Positions 34,415 through 44,689 of a stretch of 50,007 bases of DNA are shown in pieces; position 1 is the first letter of the stretch, and the number at the start of each line of letters is the position of its first letter. A program made the position numbers and the translations under genes. The notes under the pieces are model-generated. The model was given only the letters and a program-made list of their open reading frames with translations, did not search any database and had not been told where the DNA came from. This DNA is from Gamarada debralockiae (taxonomy: Eukaryota; Ascomycota; Leotiomycetes; Helotiales; Hyphodiscaceae), in the NCBI GenBank assembly GCA_002803225.1, contig NXFV01001550.1:1-50007 (forward strand), in the 5' to 3' direction.

Positions 34415-35629
34415 ATGGCGACCAATTCGATCAAGCTCTTGACGGGCAATAGTCACCCCCAGCTTGCGAAGCTGGTAGCTGATAGGTTAGTGAGCAGCTT
34501 CAGCAGTGGGACACAAGGCTGATACAGATGGCAGATTGGGAATTGAGCTTGCGAAGACGATGAGTCTCAATTATTCAAACCAGGAGACAAGCGTTACAGT
34601 AGGAGAGAGTGTCCGCGACGAAGATGGTACATCTCCCTTCCCTCTCTCCTATCACCCCGCTGTCCCTTCCCTATACCCAGTCCAGCTCCAGCCTAACATC
34701 TTCTCTACCCAGTATTCATCTTGCAATCCACCGCCCCAGGCGACATCAACGACGGGCTGATGGAGCTCCTAATCATGATAAATGCCTGCAAGACCGCCTC
34801 CGCCCGCCGCATCACAGCCGTAATCCCGAACTTCCCCTACGCACGACAAGACAAGAAAGACAAATCGCGGGCCCCGATCTCGGCGAAGCTGATAGCGAAT
34901 ATGTTGCAGACGGCGGGCTGCAATCATGTGATTACGATGGATTTGCATGCGAGTCAAATACAGGGGTTCTTTAATGTGCCGGTTGATAATCTATATGCGG
35001 AGCCTAGTACATTGAGGTGGATTAGGGAGAATCTTAGGGTGTCGGAGTGTGTGGTTGTTAGTCCTGATGCTGGGGGTGCTAAGAGGTTTGTTCTGCTTTG
35101 TCTTTCCTCCTTCTCCTGGCTTCTTGCCGTTCTATCTTGCCATTGGGAGGGATCAAGATTGTATGGAGGGAAGGACAACAGCTGATTTTGATTCCAAAGA
35201 GCAACATCCATCGCCGACCGCCTCGACCTGGGCTTCGCCCTAATCCACAAAGAGCGCGCACGCCCCAACGAAGTGTCGCGCATGGTTCTCGTCGGCGATG
35301 TCGAGAACAAGATCGCCATTCTAGTCGACGATATGGCCGATACCTGCGGCACGCTCGTCAAAGCCGCCGAAACGGTCATGGCTCACAAAGCGCGGGAAGT
35401 AGTTGCTATCGTCACACACGGTATACTCAGCGGAAATGCGATAGAGACGCTGAATAGAAGCAAGTTAAGTAGAGTGGTGGTGACGAATACGGTGCCGTTA
35501 CAGGGGAAGATTGAGATGTGTGATCGGTTGAGGGTTATGGATATTAGTCCGACGTTGGCGGAGGCGATTCGGAGGACGCATAATGGCGAGAGCGTTAGCT
35601 TTTTGTTTACGCATGCGCCGACTGATTGA
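34415..35629 (+). CDS. PRS: Ribose-phosphate pyrophosphokinase (PRPP synthetase)
   Basis: Four exons (34415-34485, 34535-34626, 34713-35085, 35200-35629) give 321 aa, the usual length. The enzyme converts ribose 5-phosphate and ATP to PRPP, the precursor of purines, pyrimidines, histidine, tryptophan and NAD, in the cytosol. Diagnostic stretches are [18 protein letters not shown] at the start, [15 protein letters not shown] (ATP-binding loop), [22 protein letters not shown] and the PRPP-binding loop [12 protein letters not shown]. There are no insertions within the catalytic core, so it belongs with the canonical rather than the long, insertion-bearing fungal paralogues. Introns are 49, 86 and 114 nt; the last ends in CCAAAG|A, chosen because it restores frame ([10 protein letters not shown]). 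Confidence 0.95.
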
Positions 35630-36572
35630 TGGGTTTGAGGAGAAGGGAAGGAGATGGGGATGCGGAGAGGAGGGAGCAAGCGTGTACATTTTGCGGGCGT
35701 TGAGGATCGGATACCGGTTTGAATATTGCATACTGCGCACTGCATAGACAGTAGTCGTTCTTCGATTTGAAGACCAAATTAAAGGTTGTTGTCTTTTTTG
35801 AGGAGTTTTAAGGAGCAGCTTGAGTGGTGTGAAAGCTGCTCTTTGCCGCCAGTCTCAGACGCGACTCCGCTTGAAGGGAGGCTCGAAGGCCAAAGTTGTA
35901 AGATCTTACTTGCCCTTCTTCAAAGTAAGAGGCTGAGATGAGAGCTTGTCTAAGTGCTCTCCGTCAGGAGAGAAATTCGTACTAGAGACTACCTTAATTG
36001 AAGTCACTTACATACATATAGAAACGGGCTGGATAAGGCAAGAAGTCGGTTGAGGATTTGGAGGCGCAGGATATAGAAGTTGATATGGCACCTGGAAAGA
36101 CACGAATTGTCCTATCTAAGGAAATCATTGAAAGCGGGCAGAAATGCCAGAGTAGAAAATCCTCAAGTGGTCTCCTACAATCGTTGGAACCAATTCAACG
36201 ATTACACTCCTATATTCGAAGCAATTCGAAATACCATCAAAGCCCACGAGTATCTTTAGTGGCCTTAGGAGACGAAGGCGCCACGAGCAGGAGTCACGGA
36301 CCAAAGTCACACCCAGATTAAAGTAAGGCCAAGTCATATCAAGTGAAGAGCAATTCTTTTTGCAAACGCCTAGCTACAATGCCATGCCTTTCAATGTAAT
36401 TCCCTCAACTCAAAGCAAGCAACGGAACAGAATAAGTTGAGCCGTGCGAATGCTTGTGGCACATGGAGATCCAGAGAGCTGAAAGTACAGCAAGGATCCA
36501 TACCACCCACCTGTATCATGTCATGACCGAAAAACTACCCAGATGCCTGCGTTGCAAACGAAAAAGACGAAT
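35630..36572. other. Convergent 3' flanks of PRS and RPS6
   Basis: About 940 bp between convergent genes. The only ORF of note (36058-36321, plus) has no recognisable content. Nothing else seen. Confidence 0.5.
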
Positions 36573-37676
36573 CTACTTGCGCATGGAGGAAGCACGTCGC
36601 TTGCGAAGGTCAGCCTTCTGGGCCTTGGCTTCGTGGACACGCTTAGCGAGGGTAGCAGCGTATTCGTTCTATTTGATTGATTAGTGCCGTGTTTGAGTAG
36701 TGGTAGACAGGGGAACTTACGGCAGCATCCTTGGTCCTCTCAGCGTTACGGCGCTTCAATGCGATGCGGTGGCGCTTGTGTTGGAGACGCTGGGGAGTAA
36801 CCAGGCGTTGGATCTTGGGAGCCTTGGTGTATGGCTTCTTGCCCTCACCCTTTGGCTGAACCTCACGGCGAATAACGAACTTGCGGACCTAAAAATCACC
36901 AAACAGAACTTCGTTAGCAAATTGATACCTCTCACACTCTATACAGCGTCTTCCTCCAGCCTGCACCTTCCCCGTGCTCGAGGGAGATGCAGAGCTTGAG
37001 GAAGGTGTACAGGCGATACACGATGTATGTTGGGGTACGTACATCGTCATCCTTGGTGAGACCGAAGAACTTGCGAATCTTCGTGGCGCGCTTGGGACCA
37101 AGACGCTTAGGGTGCACAACATCGGTGACACCTGGGATATCATTGTCGCCTTGCTTAACGATGGAGAGAGCGAGAACAGAGAGATCCATGGCAACGATGC
37201 AACCACGGACAGACTTGCGCTTGCGCTCACCAGTGCGACGAGGGCGATAGCAGGAGTGGCCATCGGAGAGGAGAAGTCGGACACGAGTGGGATGCATAAC
37301 ACCTTGCTTCATTGGGAAACCTTGCTTGTCGTTGCCGCCGGTGATCTTGAAGATGTAGCCCTTGAACTCATCACCAACGCTGTCGCCTGGAACCTCGGCG
37401 CCCATTCTGCGAGTATTGTTAGGATTCGTCCTTCGAGTCTTCGGTTCGAGTCGCATTCGTACCTCTTGTCCATGAAAACACGCAACTTTCTCTCATCTTC
37501 AATCTCGATAAGCTTCTGGCTGCCATTGGCAGGCTGTTATGGATGTCAGTTGATGAGTTTTCGCGGGGTGGGAAATTTCGAGGAGACACGTACGAAGGAG
37601 ATGTTCTATCAATGACAATACGTTAGCATATATCCTCAATTGTATCAATGGGTGTGTTTCTACTCACCAACTTCAT
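36573..37676 (-). CDS. RPS6: 40S ribosomal protein S6 (eS6)
   Basis: Six exons (37668-37676, 37594-37605, 37463-37533, 37043-37406, 36721-36888, 36573-36668) total 239 aa, exactly the expected size. The sequence [20 protein letters not shown] is the conserved start and includes two micro-exons of 9 and 12 nt; [17 protein letters not shown] and [13 protein letters not shown] are core motifs. The C-terminus ends [10 protein letters not shown], keeping the Arg-rich context and paired serines phosphorylated by TORC1-dependent AGC kinases in fungi. It is a structural protein of the small ribosomal subunit. Introns are 62, 60, 56, 154 and 52 nt, an intron-rich 5' end typical of fungal ribosomal protein genes. 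It lies divergent from CTF8, 0.84 kb away. Confidence 0.97.
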
Positions 37677-38086
37677 CTTGACGACGGTACAGGGTCAAGA
37701 ATGTGGTTGAATTGTCGATTTGTCGTTGCTAGTCGGTCTTGAATATTCTTTTTCGAGAAGAACCGACGATTTCTGTGTGGGAGAAGCTAGTGAGGGCTTA
37801 GCACGGACCACCAATCGAAATTTATTGGATGTTGTAGCGAACCTTAAACAATTGGTGCCTCAGGATCTACACCGGTGTCCCTTAGAACCTGAATTCTCTG
37901 GTGCAAAGCCCTGAAATGTCGGTTGCGCAGAAGAGCTTTCCGCACAAAATCGAGGACCCAGAGAACTGGTAATTGGGTCAGTCCACTATTCATTCAAGTA
38001 AATTGAACAAATAACTGCCTTGATTCTTACAGTAGAAAACGGTCAAGGTATTGATGAATGCTCTAACGAACAAGGCAGCCGTAGAC

Positions 38087-38107
38087 ATTGATGCCTAAGG
38101 CATCAAT
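38087..38107. repeat. 21-bp palindrome
   Basis: ATTGATGCC-TAA-GGCATCAAT is a perfect inverted repeat with 9-bp arms in the RPS6/CTF8 spacer. Possible dimeric factor site; role unknown. Confidence 0.5.
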
Positions 38108-38426
38108 AGGAATCGAGGAAAGAGCTTGAAATATGGGTTAGCATTATATTGAAAGTGAGGTGGCCATGGAATCTCGTACAAGACCCTGCAATTAGGTTAC
38201 TTCTCAAAGCCTCAAACAGACTGAACAGTTGTACTGGGAGTCCTCACTGTGATAATAAACGTGATCCTGAGTGCAGGCCTGGTGAGGGCGTCGCTGTAGT
38301 AAACGTCAGCAACGATCGAGTGAATAAATAACGCCAGCGGCCGCATCGGGCCGAGGGTAGAACTGTAGAAACTCGTACTGTCGCCTCAGGAATGTCTTGG
38401 TATATCAAGTCACGACAAAGTCGTTG

Positions 38427-38432
38427 ACGCGT
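38427..38432 (+). promoter_or_regulatory. MluI-box ACGCGT (candidate MBF site) upstream of CTF8
   Basis: ACGCGT in the context TTGACGCGTTT, 84 bp before the CTF8 start. This is the MCB core bound by MBF-type Swi6/Mbp1 complexes that drive G1/S genes, which suits a replication/cohesion factor. The site is seen; regulation is inferred. Confidence 0.45.
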
Positions 38433-38515
38433 TTATTGAAGTGCTGTCCTTCAACAATGTTGGTTGTGCGTGTTGACAGAATTTGGAATTGAGAAACGAA
38501 GTTCACGAAACTAAA

Positions 38516-39010
38516 ATGCCAATCACACTACACGCTAGCTCCGTACGGCCTGAGAACGGCGCAGGCACTACAAACCCTCTACCGACCCTCCTGCAGACAC
38601 CCTCTGGACTGGCACTTCTGGAACTCCAAGGCACAATCAACCTCCCAGAACATGATGACGAGGACACAATTACATCTACAGAAGGCAATGGGGTCACTTC
38701 TGCACAAGAAACTCCAATTGGGCGCCTCATTTTCCCTGAATACGATGCAAAGAATCCAGGCAGCACGGCGTGGATGAAGCGCGTTTATTTGTATGTGGGC
38801 AAGCATCAAAGACTTACGGGAGAGGTAAAGAAGTTACCACAGGCTATTGCTGTTATACGGAAGAGGGCAGATGGGTTGCTGCGTCAAAGGAATGGGGAGG
38901 GGTGGGAGGGAGAGCATACGGATGAGTTGGAGATTGTGGAGATTGTCAAGTACAAGATTCTTTTCTCTGCGAGACCGGAACCTGTTGGTACTTTGGCAGC
39001 TCAAGAATGA
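38516..39010 (+). CDS. CTF8: Ctf8, subunit of the alternative Ctf18 clamp loader
   Basis: Single exon, 164 aa, starting at the first ATG of an open frame (MPITLHASSV). The Ctf8 family signature is present: LLELQGTINLP near residue 35, IGRLIFPEYD near 68, VYLYVGKHQRLTGEVKKLPQ near 90-108 and a terminal IVEIVKYKILFSARPEP. Ctf8 with Dcc1 joins Ctf18-RFC, which loads PCNA and supports sister-chromatid cohesion in the nucleus. The glycine-rich linker region and overall length match filamentous-fungal members. It is followed after 135 bp by a cupin gene on the same strand. An MCB element upstream suggests S-phase expression. Confidence 0.92.
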   Translation: MPITLHASSVRPENGAGTTNPLPTLLQTPSGLALLELQGTINLPEHDDEDTITSTEGNGVTSAQETPIGRLIFPEYDAKNPGSTAWMKRVYLYVGKHQRLTGEVKKLPQAIAVIRKRADGLLRQRNGEGWEGEHTDELEIVEIVKYKILFSARPEPVGTLAAQE

Positions 39011-39145
39011 GTTCAAGTTTGGATATCTGAGGCATGGAGGTGGAAGTTGTTACCCCTTTAGGATCGACAAGGCGAAAATCAGCCAAGCGATTACCCCGCC
39101 AAATCGAAATATTTATCAACAGCATCCCCCACCTCGAATTGTCCC

Positions 39146-39811
39146 ATGAAAACATCTCGACTATCCGCGATGCCTTCCGCAATATCACCTCCCGAACGAT
39201 ACTTCATCAAAAGATCTACCCCACACGTCCCCAACTCAACTCTACCCGTCCTGATATACCGCGCTGCTCTTCCACCAGACGCCACCCCAACCTCTGTCTG
39301 CGAAACCATTGAACCGAATAATTGGCTGAAGGGTGGAGTCTTCAAGCACTATGGCGCACATCACTTCCACTCCGTAACACACGAGTGCTATGCAGTCTTC
39401 AAGGGAAGGTCTACTCTACTGCTTGGGCGAGGACCATTGGATCCTGCGGATGAGGATGATTTGGTTGTTGATCTGAAGGAAGGAGATGCTATTGTACTTC
39501 CTGCTGGAGTGGCACATTGCAGTTTGGAGAGTAGTCCGGATTATGAGTATGTAGGATTATATCCAAAGGTATGCATTTAGTCTCTAGCAGATTACGATCC
39601 TGCACCATTCCAAAACTCCAGATCCAGTTTCCGATTTTGAATACAGGGTAGTCCGCACTGGGACAATAATTTCTGCAAAGCTGGAGAGGACGAAACTGCC
39701 CAGAAGGCCGCAAATGCTCGAGCTGTTCCAATTCCGGATTCGGATCCAGTATTCGGTGTTGGCGGACCTTTGGTGGATATATGGGCCCAGGCGATAGCTT
39801 CAGTTAGCTGA
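39146..39811 (+). CDS. YjlB-like cupin-domain protein
   Basis: Two exons (39146-39568 and 39647-39811; 78-nt intron) encode 195 aa. The fold is a single cupin. After IEPNNWLKGGVFKHYGAHHF comes the first metal-site block (HHFHSVTHECYAVFKG), and later GDAIVLPAGVAHCSLE supplies the second histidine block. The C-terminal exon contains GSPHWDNNFCKAG and PDSDPVFGVGGPLVDIW, as in fungal and bacterial YjlB-type proteins. The family is probably a metal-dependent small-molecule enzyme, but no reaction is established. The ATG at 39146 starts MKTSRLSAM; a later in-frame ATG (residue 9) is possible. Confidence 0.88.
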
Positions 39812-39961
39812 GATACCTAGGCAATGATGTTCGAATACTTGTTGTTGGTGATTGTAATAAGCAATCGATCACAGTTGCATGCTGCATCACAGTCCAATCT
39901 TGAGATGGCTTCGTGAGTTGCTTCCATGATTCGCAAACTTGTTGCTTTTGATTGAAAGAGC

Positions 39962-40425
39962 TTGATTCATACAATAGGTTCTGATTCTACAATTCCTGGA
40001 GCTGCATATGTCTTTGTGTTTCCTCTTCGTTTCCTTGATACGGAAAGTCTCGGTCCCATGAAACATACAACATCTCTTACAGAAACTCTAGCCCCGGATC
40101 CTAAAGACAGAGATCAAACTCCCGGACTTAATATGGTCTACTATACCCTGGCACTTTGTCTTCACCTCAAGCAGCTATCTACGTGCCTCTTGTTCGTTAG
40201 TGGCGCCGCGGGAGTAACAGGACTAGTGTCAGGGAACTGGCAACCTACATTTTGTGAGTATCATTCAGAAAACTGGAAAGAGAGTGTAGCTGATTGTCTG
40301 CAATAGGTGTGGGGCTTTTGATGATAGTGGGATTGTTCTGGACAAAGATGGAATTAGGTGTCAGAGCGGGTGGGAAAGAGCCATGGAATGAAATGGACGA
40401 TTCCCGAGCATGGAGGAGTTGGTGA
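39962..40425 (+). CDS. Small putative membrane protein
   Basis: Two exons joined by a 53-nt intron (TTTT|GTGAGT...CAATAG|GTGTGG; 40254-40306) end at a TGA at 40423-40425. The frame is open from 39962 without an ATG there. The first ATG is at 40058 (MKHTTSLTETLAP), giving 89 aa, while an unresolved upstream exon could add residues. Two hydrophobic stretches are visible, VYYTLALCLHLKQLSTCLLF and, after the splice, VGLLMIVGLFW, followed by a charged tail ending in MDDSRAWRSW. This suggests a small two-span membrane protein. I do not recognise the family. Correct splicing into a second membrane span supports a real gene; the start is uncertain. Confidence 0.6.
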
Positions 40426-40547
40426 TTGGTTATGGATCGAAGAGCAGTCTTGCACTCAATGGCTGGACAGTTGAACAATGTATACATCCCGAGATATTAT
40501 GCGTCTACACTCTAGTGACGACATCAAGAAACCATATTTCGATTTCT

Positions 40548-42110
40548 TCAACTCATACTAATCTTAATACTCTTCTCCTGCAAGAACTCCTTCAGCCCAT
40601 AATTTCCACCTTCCCTCCCGAGCCCACTTGATTTCCACCCGCCAAAAGCCGAATTCAAATCAAACTGGAACCCCTTATTAATACTAATCGTCCCCGCCTC
40701 CACTTTCCCCGCAACCCTCAACGCCTTCACCATATCAGTCGTATAAATAGCAGCATAAAGCCCATACTCGGTATCATTCGCCATCTCAATCGCCTCCTCT
40801 TCCGTCTTGAAGGTATTGATCATCATAACCGGCCCAAAGATCTCCTCCCTATAAATCGTGGCTTCCTTCCCCGGCTTCAAAAATAACGTTGGCTGTACGA
40901 AGAACCCCTTTTCGCCGATCCTCTCACCTCCTGTGGCAAGTTCTGCTTCCGACTTCCCCTTCTTGATGAAGGACATTACGCGCTCGAATTGCTTCTCGTC
41001 CACTAGCGGCCCAACCATGGATTTCGAATCCATTGGATCTCCAATCAACGTTCTGCTCCCCTCTAAGAAAGCTTTCACACCAGCAACGACTTCGTCATAA
41101 ATATCCTCCTGCACCAACACCCTGGCAGCGCAAATACAGACCTGCCCCGTCAAAGCCAAAATAGCCTGTCCAATAATCGGAATCGCCTTCTTTAAATCCG
41201 CATCTCCAAAAACCAGCGCCGGGCTCTTACCCCCCAACTCCAGGGTAACTCTCTTGAGATTGCTCTTCGCACTCGCCTCCAGGATCTTTTTGCCCACAAA
41301 ACCACTGCCCGTGAACGAAATCATGCGGATTTGCATATGATGAGCGAGTAGATCGCCAGTTGGGCCAGCGCCAGAAATCACGTTCACGACACCGTCAGGA
41401 AACCCTGCTTCTTTGAAGAGAGGAGCGAGAAGGAGGACAGCGAGAGGCGATTTCTCGGAGGCTTTGAAGATTACGGTATTTCCTGCTGCAAGAGCGGGTG
41501 CGATTTTGAAGGCGAAAAATGTTATTGTTGCGTTCCAAGCTGCTATTAGGGCGCAGACGCCATATGGCTGATGCTGTACAATCTATTTCCCGGTGTCAGC
41601 TCCTATTCCCCGTTCTCCTGTCTTTTCATCTTTGGCAGATGGAAGGGGAAGGGAAGGGAAGGGGGTAAAAACTCTGTAAGCGCCCTCCTCATCATCAACA
41701 GGCCAACTCTCCCCCTTCAACGCCCCATACGCCTGACCAGCATAAAACCTACAAATCTTAACCGCGTTCGGCACCAACCTCCCAGCTTGCGCAGCAATCG
41801 GCGTCCCCATACTCAGGCTCTCTACTTCAGCGACCTTGGGAGCGATGGTTTCGAAGAGATCAGCGAATTTGTTGAGGCAGGCTGCGCGCTGGGAGCCGGT
41901 AAAGGTGCTCCATGGTCCTTTGAATGCTGCGGACGCAGCGGAAACGGCTGCATCGACGTCGAGGGAGGACGCGGCTTCGACGTGGCCGATGGGGACCCCA
42001 GTGGAAGGCGATGTTACGGTGATGACGGTTGGTGGTTGGGTTAGGGAGGAGATGAAGCGGCCGTTTATGTAGGCTCGGGACTCGAGGTTGGCGGTGCCGT
42101 TGGTTGCCAT
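40548..42110 (-). CDS. NAD(P)+-dependent aldehyde dehydrogenase
   Basis: Two exons (41673-42110 and 40548-41582; 90-nt purine-rich intron on the plus strand) give 490 aa, the usual ALDH length. The start MATNGTANLESRAYINGRF is at 42110. Diagnostic motifs are WNATITFFAFKIAPALAAGN (cofactor and substrate region), FTGSGFVGKKI, the general base in VTLELGGKSP, the nucleophile in GQVCICAARV (Cys295) and EEIFGPVMMI. All catalytic residues are present, so it should oxidise an aldehyde to an acid. The class resembles fungal salicylaldehyde/betaine-aldehyde-like ALDHs, but substrate cannot be deduced. It faces the small membrane gene tail-to-tail, 122 bp apart, and marks the end of the core block. Confidence 0.94.
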
Positions 42111-42407
42111 TGCAATAATGAGTATTTTTCTTCGCAATAAACTGCTTGGATTGCAAAATAGGGAACTGTAGACAGTAGAGCAGATCAATCACGAATTTAT
42201 AGGTAGGGAACCACTCAGTTCATGCCTAGGCTTGATATCCGAAATGCGGATTTAAGAAAGCTAGACTCCGGAGCACATGCCTTTTTCTACACGGAATTCA
42301 TTGACACGAAGAAAATACAGAACATTTTTTTGTACAAAGAGAAGTGGACCTATGTCAGCAATTAGGATGATGTTGCGCAGTAGCCTATCCGTAAGCACGA
42401 CAAATGC
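42111..42407. other. ALDH promoter region
   Basis: About 300 bp upstream of the ALDH start and left of the palindromic element. An in-frame upstream extension of the ALDH ORF exists, but the ATG at 42110 matches family length better. Confidence 0.4.
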
Positions 42408-42691
42408 CACCAGGGGATGTACTGATGACGGATTTATCAGCAGCCAGAACACCAAAAAACGCGTAAATAAATGATCCTTCTTACGTATCTAGTACTATAG
42501 TAGAAGTCGGTGCGCGTAATGGTGAGATGCTAGATAGGTGTAAGAGAGTCGTAGAATCAAAGGGAACACCAATTAAGAGTGATATATAGTAGTATTGTAG
42601 AGAATTAAGAAGAACCCAGACTTTACAGCTCAATTTTTAGTGTTTTCGGCTGTTGACAAAATCCGTCATCAATTAGTACACCCCCCTGGTG
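42408..42691. mobile_element. Palindromic MITE-like element with long degenerate inverted arms
   Basis: The left arm from 42408 (CACCAGGGGATGTACT then GATGACGGATTTATCAGCAG) matches the reverse complement of the right arm ending at 42691 (CACCAGGGGGGTGTACT then GATGACGGATTTTGTCAACA). Similarity persists, with gaps, for about 100 bp per arm (TTCTTA... TACTATAGTAG). There is no ORF. No clear target duplication is visible. Its CACCAGGGG termini match those of the MITE at 1161. It lies right next to a Tc1/mariner relic. Confidence 0.65.
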
Positions 42692-42729
42692 GGCTGCTTG
42701 GGCACGCGGAGACGTTTAGTCCTCTTTTT

Positions 42730-43998
42730 CACTAAGATCACTGATATCACTACAAATAAATTAAAATAATCTACAAATTAATAACTGGTCATTTGACCGT
42801 GACTGCCTGTGCACTGCTTTAAATGATTAGGAAAGTCCTTCACTAAGCGATTAATATAGTGCTGGGGCACCTTATCCCGGCCCTCAAGAATTAGCTCCTT
42901 TGTACTATGCTTATCCCAATGTGGCATTTTGCGCACCTATGCCTTATGTCTTTCTTCTTCTTCGGAGGCTCTGTACGTTGGATACAGCTCTTGCAATATC
43001 TCATACCTGACTTACGGATAATGTTCAAGGGCCGTTCTCGCCCATATTCCTAGTGGTATTCATCTGACCAATGTATGTGCTTTTATTGTGTCTAATACGG
43101 ATACCCCTCTAGCATAACCCGGGCATGCTCTTCGCGGCGCGGCGCAAGCTTATCATCGACTATCCCTTGCCACAGGCTATGCATTTGTGATAATCCATAG
43201 TCCCCAGAGTCTCCCGGACAGTCTTAGGGTTAATATCCAAGCCCACTTCAGCACTAATGGACTCCCAAGTAAGTCCCCGGGCCTCTATGCCTTCTGTCTC
43301 CAAAAAGCTGCTCTATTTCCCAGATTTTTTTTAGGAGGAATAATCTGTGGATGGTGTCGAGGATTCAGGTGTATTTTTGTATCTAGCCAGCGTGCAGAAT
43401 CATCTGCCAAAGCTCTATATCCAGAGGCATGTGTGAAGCTATTAAACATAAAAATATCCTTATTTAAGGACACAGCTGTCAGATGGCTCTGGTTGTTGCT
43501 ATGGCAACGGTTGTGTACAAATATTTCGGGTTCTGGCAACCCTCCAATTCTTCCCTCCTTAGAGATATCAATACATACATGTTTTTACCATACAATATCG
43601 TCTGATTCGACAACAGCCCTTTCTCCTCGGGCCTTAATATACTCCACAGTTCCCTAGACCCTAGCTTTCTGTGGAGCAGAGTATTCCTTCCGAAATTCAT
43701 GCTTATCATCCTCAATAGTACGTACGCGCTTCGCTGGGGGCTTCATACGAAGGACTTTTCAATGTCTGAAAGAGAGTCGATCCAGTCAGGTGTAGAGGGC
43801 TTAGGTTCAGGGGTCGCTAGCGAGGGCTGCGAATATGGGATTTCTCCTACTTGTTTGCCATGCCTTCCTTGGTTTTCGCGCGTGATTTTGATGCAAGAAT
43901 CGTGTATTTTGAGTTAGAATTGATTTAATTATGATTATTTGAAAATGGGATGTTAAAATATCGGTGAAAACTTATTTTGGGTGTATCATGACTAAGTG
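42730..43998 (-). mobile_element. Decayed Tc1/mariner element (~1.27 kb)
   Basis: The two ends look like a diverged inverted repeat: CACTAAGATCACTGATATCA at 42730 and, reverse-complemented, CACTTAGTCATGATACACCC ending at 43998. Between them lies the broken transposase described separately. Boundaries are approximate because the ends have drifted. Confidence 0.55.
42778..43746 (-). pseudogene. Tc1/mariner transposase relic, internally deleted
   Basis: Read on the minus strand, pieces of a fungal Tc1/mariner transposase appear in order but in changing frames and with stops. LTWESISAEVGLDINPKTVR and TMDYHKCIACGKG form the DNA-binding/linker part. EYGRERPLNIIRKSGMRYC and a Lys-rich segment follow. 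Finally MPHWDKHSTKELILEGRDKV continues to the terminal QMTSY at the TAA (42778-42780). The roughly 100-residue block that normally carries the catalytic acidic residues, between the Lys-rich segment and PHWD, is absent, so the copy cannot transpose. Family is recognised by eye from the conserved C-terminal helix and the DYHKCIAC block. Confidence 0.72.
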
Positions 43999-44689
43999 TC
44001 TCGGCGTGTTAGGATGGCATCCTTGTAACTCGTAGTGTGGGGAGCGAAGAGACCCAATAAGCCAATGATTTGCCTGCTTGAAAAGGAGAAAGTTAAGCTT
44101 AATTGTTCACCAACACTGAAGGAATGGAATGTCAATACTGGAAAATCTCGAGTTGAAGTTGTAATTTATAAAAAGTTTAAATCTATTATAAATGGAGGGG
44201 TTGTGTTCGTGGTCAGATCGATTTATGCTGGAATGATGAGTTGTCTACTCTGAACGTCTCAAATCTAGGGTAATCTAACAAATCTTTCTAGGTCTTCTCG
44301 ATATCTAGACTAAAAGTGCTGGTTACTCATTTGTACCCAAATCGAATGTTCCGACACTTCCTCCTACCGTAGAAGTTGGTTTACAAGATCCCAACCTAGT
44401 ACTAGGAACACACCAAAATAATCCCTGAAAATGGTCTTCAAAGTGGTGACAGCTGAACTGCAAGGTAGGGTCTTGTTAACCAATTAATACGGTAGGCGAG
44501 ACTGAGATGGGTAAGACCTACCAGCTACTTGTTCGAAAGATCAACAACAAAACAAAGAGATATGAGGAAATCTTAAGGTAGTATACTGATAATAGTACTT
44601 CTATTACATCTATAATAAAGATCTGCAGGGGCTGCTGAATAAGGTTGAGATCGAAGAGTATGTGGAGCCCGTTATTTATCACTAACTCT

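Larger units (their letters stand above)
37677..38515. other. Divergent promoter region of RPS6 and CTF8
   Basis: About 840 bp with a 21-bp palindrome at 38087 and an MluI-box at 38427, listed separately. Short ORFs (37720-37914, 38149-38331) look like chance. Confidence 0.5.

Noticed and set aside
36974..37615. 213-codon plus-strand ORF across RPS6
   Set aside because: Antisense to RPS6 exons and introns; no domain and the opposite strand is certain.
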